A stretch of DNA of 26,093 nt. Origin: a virus. Made by a program: the position numbers and the translations under genes. Below, piece by piece: positions 22,057 to 26,093 of the stretch (its first letter is position 1; each line of letters opens with the position of its first letter). The stretch covers positions 1 to 26,093 of IMG/VR virus record IMGVR_UViG_3300044998_000627; one strand, written 5' to 3'. The notes under the pieces were generated by a model that made no database searches, had not been told where the DNA came from, and saw nothing but the letters and a program-made list of their open reading frames with translations.

Positions 22057-22706
22057 GCGGTCCCCACCGCGCTGAGCGCGACGCGAGCCTTCACGCGACG
22101 CCGTCGTACGCTCTCGGGGACGCAGGCATCGCAGCGGACGGGAGGACGGCCCGGCGGCTCCCACGCGATCGCGGCACCGCACCCGCGGCACGAGGGCGAC
22201 GGGCGCACGGGCCGCAGCTCGTAGTACCGTGCAAGCGCCTGGGCGCGCTTCTTCGCGGCCTGCTCCGGGTCGCGATTGCGTCGCGTGTAGCCCTCGACGT
22301 ACGCGGGCGTGCGCTTGAGGTGATAACGTCGCCGGGCGCGCTTGATTTTCTCCGGGTTCGCCTCGCGATACGCTTTCGCCTTCGCTCTTTCTGCCTCGAG
22401 CCGCGCCGGGTCAGCCTTCACGCGCGCCCATCGCGCGCGATCGTTGCGTCGCTTACTGGCCTTCCGCTGTGGATCGTCCCGGTAGCGCCCCGAGTGCTGG
22501 CGCTGCCGCTCGCGGCGACACGTCGGACACCAGAGCGCCCGCCCGTGCACGCGCGCGGGGCAGTCCCGGCAGAACCCAGCGTCCCGCCGCGCGCACGTCG
22601 CGCAGAACTCGGAGACGCGGCCGATCGCGTCGCTGAGGAGCACGACTCGCTCCCCGCACTCCCGACGGGCGCCGTACAACCGGCGGGTGCAGCGCGGGGC
22701 CGTCAC
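22053..22706 (-). CDS. Basic multi-CxxC zinc protein
   Basis: A 217-residue protein with a GTG start at 22706 overlapping the upstream stop (GTGA). Three CxxC pairs lie near the N-terminus: C35-C38, C46-C49 and C60-C63. Two lie near the C-terminus: C173-C176 and C192-C195. Between them is a long basic helical stretch with repeated YREANPEKIKRARRRYHLKR and RRNRDPEQAAKKRAQALARY patterns, as in several phage HNH-type proteins, but I see no HNH His/Asn core. Likely a nucleic-acid-binding protein. The upstream part of the open frame (to 22892) is a shadow. Confidence 0.75.
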   Translation of the reverse strand: MTAPRCTRRLYGARRECGERVVLLSDAIGRVSEFCATCARRDAGFCRDCPARVHGRALWCPTCRRERQRQHSGRYRDDPQRKASKRRNDRARWARVKADPARLEAERAKAKAYREANPEKIKRARRRYHLKRTPAYVEGYTRRNRDPEQAAKKRAQALARYYELRPVRPSPSCRGCGAAIAWEPPGRPPVRCDACVPESVRRRRVKARVALSAVGTA

Positions 22707-22978
22707 GGCTGCCCCCCACGCGCCGAGGGCCACCGATACATCACGCGGGGGCGGCCGGCCACCGTCTGCACCTCGCGGACCATGAGGCCACGCGCGGCGG
22801 CGGACTCCAGTCGCTGCCGCCACCTCATGACGGTGCGGCCGTCGCGCGGTCCCGTCGCGTCGTGCGCCATCGCGACCTCGGCCGCGCTCCACGGCCGGGC
22901 GGTCTCAGCAAGCAGGGCGACGATCGCCGCATCGGCCTCGGCCTGGCGCCGCAGCGCGTTCGGCGTCGTGCGGCTCAT
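22703..22978 (-). CDS. Winged-helix protein
   Basis: A 91-residue protein, ATGA overlap with the upstream gene at 22978. Residues 15-85 read as winged helix: ADAAIVALLAETARPWSAAE, VMRWRQRLESAAARGLMVRE, then a wing, AGRPRVMYRW. Probably binds DNA. It is not clearly related to the two shorter winged-helix proteins of this window. Confidence 0.72.
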   Translation of the reverse strand: MSRTTPNALRRQAEADAAIVALLAETARPWSAAEVAMAHDATGPRDGRTVMRWRQRLESAAARGLMVREVQTVAGRPRVMYRWPSARGGQP

Positions 22979-23619
22979 GCTCCCCCCCCGATCCGCAGCT
23001 CGCGCGCGGCCGCTTCGACGAGGTGCCAGTGGCGATCGTGCCCGACCACGTCTGGGTGCGTGCGCGCGCGAGCCCTACGATATGCCTCGCGTAGCAGGTC
23101 GAGCTCCGCGTCCTGCGCGATGTTTATCTGGCTGTGGGCGGCGAGAATCTCGATCGCTGCCGAGCGCCCCATCGTCAGCGTCGTCGTCGACGCCGGCAAC
23201 GCCTTGAACCCGCGGAACTGCTGGGCATCCTGCACGGCGCCGTACCGCTCGACCGAGCGCAGCGCCTCGAGCGTGAGCAGGATCGCGCGCACGTTGTGAT
23301 GCCAGACCTGGTGCGAGTCCGCGGCGAACCGCAGCGCGCCCTGCGTCGGGTGCGTAAAGTACAGCACGACCCCTGGCGAACCCGGCCGGGCGGAGGAGCG
23401 GAGCGAACCGTCCTGACGAACGTCGCGCTCCGTCACGTCAACCTCGAGGAAGGCGTCGCGGCCACTGTGCCGCGCGATCTCCGCCTCCAGCTCCTGCAGC
23501 GTCGCAGCAGCACTGACCGTGAAGGTCCTGCTCGACCGCCGTCGCGAGGCTGGAGTCGCGGCGCCGGGCCACGCCGACAGCGGGCGCACGATAACGGGGA
23601 TGGAGGAGAGGCGGGTCAC
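22975..23619 (-). CDS. J-domain (DnaJ-like) protein
   Basis: A 214-residue protein with a GTG start at 23619 (GTGA overlap). The C-terminus has the centre of a J domain: DLLREAYRRARARTHPDVVG with His-Pro-Asp at 188-190, then HWHLVEAAAREL, matching helices II and III of DnaJ and the HPD loop that activates Hsp70. The upstream module, GALRFAADSHQVWHHNVRAI then LTLEALRSVERYGAVQD and FRGFKALP, looks like a separate conserved fold of phage and plasmid J proteins. The N-terminal 30 residues are Arg/Ser-rich. It may recruit host DnaK for replication or assembly. Confidence 0.75.
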   Translation of the reverse strand: MTRLSSIPVIVRPLSAWPGAATPASRRRSSRTFTVSAAATLQELEAEIARHSGRDAFLEVDVTERDVRQDGSLRSSARPGSPGVVLYFTHPTQGALRFAADSHQVWHHNVRAILLTLEALRSVERYGAVQDAQQFRGFKALPASTTTLTMGRSAAIEILAAHSQINIAQDAELDLLREAYRRARARTHPDVVGHDRHWHLVEAAARELRIGGGA

Positions 23620-23705
23620 CGCACCACCTCGGTGAGCTGCACCTCGACGGCGCGAGCGGGCCCCATGCGCTCGTGGGCGACGTCGGCTGTGACGAGGACG
23701 CTCAT
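23616..23705 (-). CDS. 29-residue peptide, unknown
   Basis: MSVLVTADVAHERMGPARAV then 9 residues. Start and stop overlap the neighbouring genes by ATGA and GTGA, respectively. The sequence has an amphipathic strand-like pattern (VEVQLTEVV). It may be a real peptide or a coupling leader for the J-domain gene. Confidence 0.5.
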   Translation of the reverse strand: MSVLVTADVAHERMGPARAVEVQLTEVVR

Positions 23706-23830
23706 CGCCACGTCCTCGCCGGCCGCGCGAGCGCTGCAAGCGCGAACGTCACCAGGATCGCCAAGGGCAGCCGGGGACGTCGCGGGCACTCGGCGATGGA
23801 ATGCGGTCCGAGGCACCAGCCGCACACCAC
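23702..23830 (-). CDS. Small Cys-rich membrane peptide (uncertain start)
   Basis: About 42 residues from a GTG at 23830 (a second GTG follows at once). CGWCLGPHSIAECP could bind zinc with Cys and His, and LPLAILVTFALAALARPA is a membrane span. The C-terminal TGA overlaps the next ATG, which supports a real gene. No ribosome-binding site is evident. The part of the open frame above 23830, including the stretch opposite the tRNA sequence (GGTRTHDLRIKRT), is not coding. Confidence 0.4.
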   Translation of the reverse strand: MVCGWCLGPHSIAECPRRPRLPLAILVTFALAALARPARTWR

Positions 23831-23963
23831 CGCACGCGGACACCGCGCGGATAGACCCGCGCGCGCGTTCGGGTGCGCTTCGGGGGCGCGCGACGTACCA
23901 CGGGGGCGGCTCAGGTCCGACCGTTCCCTCTGCGAACGCGGCGCGTCGTCGTCGCCCGTGGTC

Positions 23964-24005
23964 CTTTTAATCCGTAGGTCGTGGGTTCGAGTCCCACCCG
24001 GGTCA
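23964..24005 (+). other. attP: attP core: 3' half of a tRNA-Lys(UUU) gene
   Basis: These 42 bases read as the 3' part of a tRNA: anticodon loop CTTTTAA (anticodon TTT, 23964-23970), 3' anticodon stem TCCGT, variable loop AGGTC, T-arm GTGGG-TTCGAGT-CCCAC, acceptor strand CCGGGTC and discriminator A. Upstream bases do not complete the anticodon stem (GGTC instead of the needed CGGA) and no D-arm or 5' acceptor strand exists, so it is not a tRNA gene. It lies 21 bases from the integrase stop. Integration would restore a host tRNA-Lys with the integrase convergent to it. Confidence 0.85.
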
Positions 24006-24026
24006 TGGACATGGAATGGATACACC

Positions 24027-25085
24027 TTATCCCTCACTGGTCAGGGTCTTGGCGAGCCCGTCGGCCACCGCCGACTTGCCCACCTGCTTCGTGTAGCGGC
24101 GCGTCGTCGCCGCATTCGTGTGCCGCAGGCTGACCTGCACCAGCGCCTCGGGCACGCCGGCCTCGACGGCCCATTGCCCGTGGCAGTGCCGCAGGTCGTG
24201 CAGCCGGATCAGCGGCGAAAGCGCCGCGGCCTTGCACGCCGCCTTGAAGTGCAGCCGCAGCCACTTGTACTGCACCGGCGCGGGCACGCCGGCCTCCACC
24301 CAGTGCCACATGCTCGGGGCGACGCGGACCTGCGCCCGGCTCCCGCGCGTCTTGGTGCCCGGCACCTTCACGGCATGCAGCGAGGGCACGAGGTGTGTCA
24401 CATCGCACGCCAGGTACTCGCCAACCCGCATCCCCGTGAGCAGCAGGGTCCACAGCGCCGGCCGGATGTCCTGGCGCGCATGCTCAACGAGCCGCCGGAA
24501 CTCCGCCGGCGTCAGCTCCGGCACGCGCTCTTCTTCCGCCTCGGTGGGGATCGCCGCCATCACCTCGTGCCGGAACGCGTGCTGTTTGCTCCCCAAGTGC
24601 AGCGTCAGGAACCGTGAGAGCATGCGCCGCAGGTGCATCCAGTCGGAGGCCGACCCGTGCCAGTCCCGCCGCAACGCTGCCCAGTCGATCCGCGCGAGAT
24701 CCCGCACCCGCGCTGCCGCGGCCTTCGGGTAGACCCGCTCCAGCTTCTCGAGCGTGACCTCGTACCGCCGCCGCGTGGCCTCGACCCGGCCCATGCGAGG
24801 CAGCGTGTCACGCACCGCCTGAAGCAGCGGTGCGGAGGTCGCCACCTGGGCCGCCAGCCCCGCGCCGGCGAGGCCGTGCTCGCGCGCGTGAGCGTCGAGC
24901 AGCTCGATCGACAGCCGCCCGGCCGCGAGCAACCGCAGCGTCTCGACCTGCGCATCGGCCACCAGCGCGTCCACGATCCCTTCCCGTCGCGCGAACACGC
25001 GGCGGTTCAGAGTGTGCGCATTGATCTGGACGAGGCCGAGGCCGAGCCGGTGCAGCTGGCGACGGATGCGGAGATTGCGCGGCAT
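24027..25085 (-). CDS. int: Tyrosine integrase
   Basis: A 352-residue site-specific recombinase, start at the ATG at 25085 (TAATG with the excisionase-like gene). The N-terminal half (core-binding part, residues about 85-180) is helical, including DWMHLRRMLSRFLTLHL. The catalytic set is complete: Arg220 (LTGMRVGEY), Lys245 (PGTKTRGS), His296/Arg299 (LHDLRH), His322 (LRHTNAATT) and nucleophile Tyr331 (RRYTK). It integrates and, with an excisionase, excises the phage at attP, which lies directly after its stop. It is codirectional with all the other genes, so its expression may be tied to the same operon. Confidence 0.95.
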   Translation of the reverse strand: MPRNLRIRRQLHRLGLGLVQINAHTLNRRVFARREGIVDALVADAQVETLRLLAAGRLSIELLDAHAREHGLAGAGLAAQVATSAPLLQAVRDTLPRMGRVEATRRRYEVTLEKLERVYPKAAAARVRDLARIDWAALRRDWHGSASDWMHLRRMLSRFLTLHLGSKQHAFRHEVMAAIPTEAEEERVPELTPAEFRRLVEHARQDIRPALWTLLLTGMRVGEYLACDVTHLVPSLHAVKVPGTKTRGSRAQVRVAPSMWHWVEAGVPAPVQYKWLRLHFKAACKAAALSPLIRLHDLRHCHGQWAVEAGVPEALVQVSLRHTNAATTRRYTKQVGKSAVADGLAKTLTSEG

Positions 25086-25270
25086 TACGCGGCCTTCCCC
25101 CGCCGGGACTCGATCCACTGCTCCACATCCCGCGCGTAGTAGCGCACCACGCCGCGGGCAAGGTCCACCCGGGGCCGCACGTGCTTGAGCACCCAGCGCA
25201 CCGAGACCGCCCCGTCGAAGTAGTCGCGCACCACGTCTTCCGGCTTGATCAGCTTCCCGCGCTCCTGCAT
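25085..25270 (-). CDS. Excisionase-like small DNA-binding protein
   Basis: A 61-residue protein beginning MQERGKLIKPEDVVRDYFDG at the ATG at 25270 (TGATG overlap). VSVRWVLKHVRPRVDLARGV then VRYYARDVEQWIESRRGKAA resembles the MerR/excisionase helix-turn-helix (HTH_17): recognition helix followed by a wing and the closing 'd...wi..r'. Its TAA overlaps the integrase ATG, the usual xis-int layout. An AlpA-type regulator would look the same. The open frame to 25525 is a shadow. Confidence 0.75.
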   Translation of the reverse strand: MQERGKLIKPEDVVRDYFDGAVSVRWVLKHVRPRVDLARGVVRYYARDVEQWIESRRGKAA

Positions 25271-25494
25271 CACGCGACCCTCCGGGCGTTGATTCGTCGC
25301 CAGTGACTGCGGCTGTAGCCTGGAAAGCGCTTGGCCTCGGCCCGGCGGGTCACGCCGAGCCTGTCCAGAGCGTGCCGGATCTCCTGCTCCGAGACCGACC
25401 GCCGCGCGTGCGTGTGCACGTAGCGCACGAGGACGTCCTCTTCCTGCCACTCGGTCGACAGCGCATCGACGAGCAGCTGTTCCGCCTCGCTCAT
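25270..25494 (-). CDS. Small winged-helix protein (paralogue B)
   Basis: A 74-residue protein, MSEAEQLLVDALSTEWQEED then HARRSVSEQEIRHALDRLGV and a wing ending SHWRRINARRVA. It is related to the 78-residue protein at 19885-20121 over its whole length. It overlaps the ATPase gene by ATGA and the excisionase-like gene by TGATG, so it is co-translated with the integration genes. It could control them or the early operon. Confidence 0.7.
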   Translation of the reverse strand: MSEAEQLLVDALSTEWQEEDVLVRYVHTHARRSVSEQEIRHALDRLGVTRRAEAKRFPGYSRSHWRRINARRVA

Positions 25495-26093
25495 GCCGCC
25501 ACCGCCAGCGGTGGGAGGTCGGCATCCATCGCGCCCGCGCGCACGTCGCGCACCACCCGACTCACGCCGGCGTGCACGTTGAGCTCGACGCGGATGAGGT
25601 GATCGAGCGCGTCGCGCACGGAGGCGTCGTGCGTGATGATCATGATCTGCACGAACCGGTCACTGAGGCGGCGCAGCATCGCGAGCACGTTCGCGCGGCG
25701 CTGCTCGTCGAGCGCGGCGGTCACCTCGTCGAGGATGAGCAGCGCGAAGGGGGCGCCCGACCGCTCCGCAATCATCTGCGAGATGGCGAGCCGCAGGACG
25801 AGGTTACAGAGATCCTCCTCGCCGCCGGAGATGACGGGCTTCGGGAGCCCGTCCTCCACGAGCGTGAGCTGGTAGTCCTCGCCGAACTCGGCGTGCGTGT
25901 AGCGGCCATCGGTGAGCACCTCGAGCAGCCCGCTCGCCAGGTCGGCGAGTTCGGGACGGAGCGCGGCGTTCAGGTCCGCCCGGAGCTCTCCTATGGCGCG
26001 ATCCAGCTCCTCAAGCACGAGGCGCTCGCGATCGACGGCCACCAGCCGCTCCCGCGCTTGGGCGGTCTCGTCGATGCGGCGGCGCGCGGCGGC
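25491..26093 (-). CDS. SMC/Rad50/SbcC-like ATPase, C-terminal part (cut by window edge)
   Basis: The frame is open through the right edge; 200 residues are visible. Coiled-coil sequence at the edge (RRRIDETAQARERL) leads into a globular C-terminal ABC half: the signature PVISGGEEDLCNLVLRLAIS, Walker B PFALLILDEVTAALDEQRRA and the switch histidine in MIITHDASVRDAL. This order is that of Rad50/SbcC-type ATPases, whose N-terminal Walker A half would lie beyond the window. Such proteins act in DNA end processing or repair, often with an Mre11/SbcD nuclease. A GTG at 26042 is not the likely start, because the frame and coiled coil continue upstream. Confidence 0.88.
   Translation of the reverse strand, partial: AAARRRIDETAQARERLVAVDRERLVLEELDRAIGELRADLNAALRPELADLASGLLEVLTDGRYTHAEFGEDYQLTLVEDGLPKPVISGGEEDLCNLVLRLAISQMIAERSGAPFALLILDEVTAALDEQRRANVLAMLRRLSDRFVQIMIITHDASVRDALDHLIRVELNVHAGVSRVVRDVRAGAMDADLPPLAVAA

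Noticed and set aside
23900-24005. Complete tRNA-Lys gene
   Set aside because: Only the 3' half is present; the 5' anticodon stem does not pair and no D-arm or 5' acceptor strand is found.
23831-24037. N-terminal part of a minus-strand frame containing GGTRTHDLRIKRT
   Set aside because: This peptide is the antisense translation of a tRNA 3' end, a known source of false proteins; only the part after 23830 may be coding.

Overview
The window looks like a 26 kb piece of a high-GC, temperate, siphovirus-type phage genome. Every gene I support lies on the minus strand, so transcription runs from high to low coordinates. Most neighbouring genes touch or overlap by ATGA, GTGA or TGATG, the mark of long translationally coupled phage operons. 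The many plus-strand open frames are shadows of these genes. The host cannot be named from the sequence; GC content and GTG starts only indicate a high-GC bacterium.

Read in the direction of transcription, the right edge (26093 to 24027) carries the end of an SMC/Rad50/SbcC-like ATPase, a small winged-helix protein, an excisionase-like DNA-binding protein and a tyrosine integrase. Directly past the integrase lies a 42-base match to the 3' half of a tRNA-Lys(UUU) gene, from the anticodon loop to the discriminator base. This is the likely attP core. Phage-type genes occur on both sides of it, and a paralogous winged-helix pair sits one on each side, so the sequence is best read as the unintegrated (circular or virion) form of the phage.

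From 23830 to 16986 runs an early/accessory operon of small coupled genes: a Cys-rich membrane peptide, a 29-residue peptide, a J-domain protein, a winged-helix protein, a basic multi-CxxC zinc protein, two single-span membrane proteins, several unknown proteins, an HNH nuclease and a D5-type superfamily 3 helicase. A 223-base gap (16763-16985) follows. It holds about nine copies of a 9-base motif, TATCGGTNN, around an AT-rich promoter-like core, and is a candidate origin or operator. After it come a VRR-NUC nuclease and a winged-helix regulator.

From 15820 down to base 1 is a canonical head-tail module: small and large terminase, DUF4055 portal, MuF-like head protein, two small proteins, scaffold, HK97-fold major capsid, Bbp16-like cement, connector and head-completion proteins, HK97 gp10-like protein, tail terminator, tail tube, a tail assembly chaperone pair joined by a -1 frameshift at T TTT TTC, and the tape measure protein, which is cut off by the left edge. 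Hairpin-rich leaders lie before the scaffold, capsid and chaperone genes, where expression would need tuning. Lysis genes, minor tail tip genes and a recognisable CI-type repressor are not in the window.
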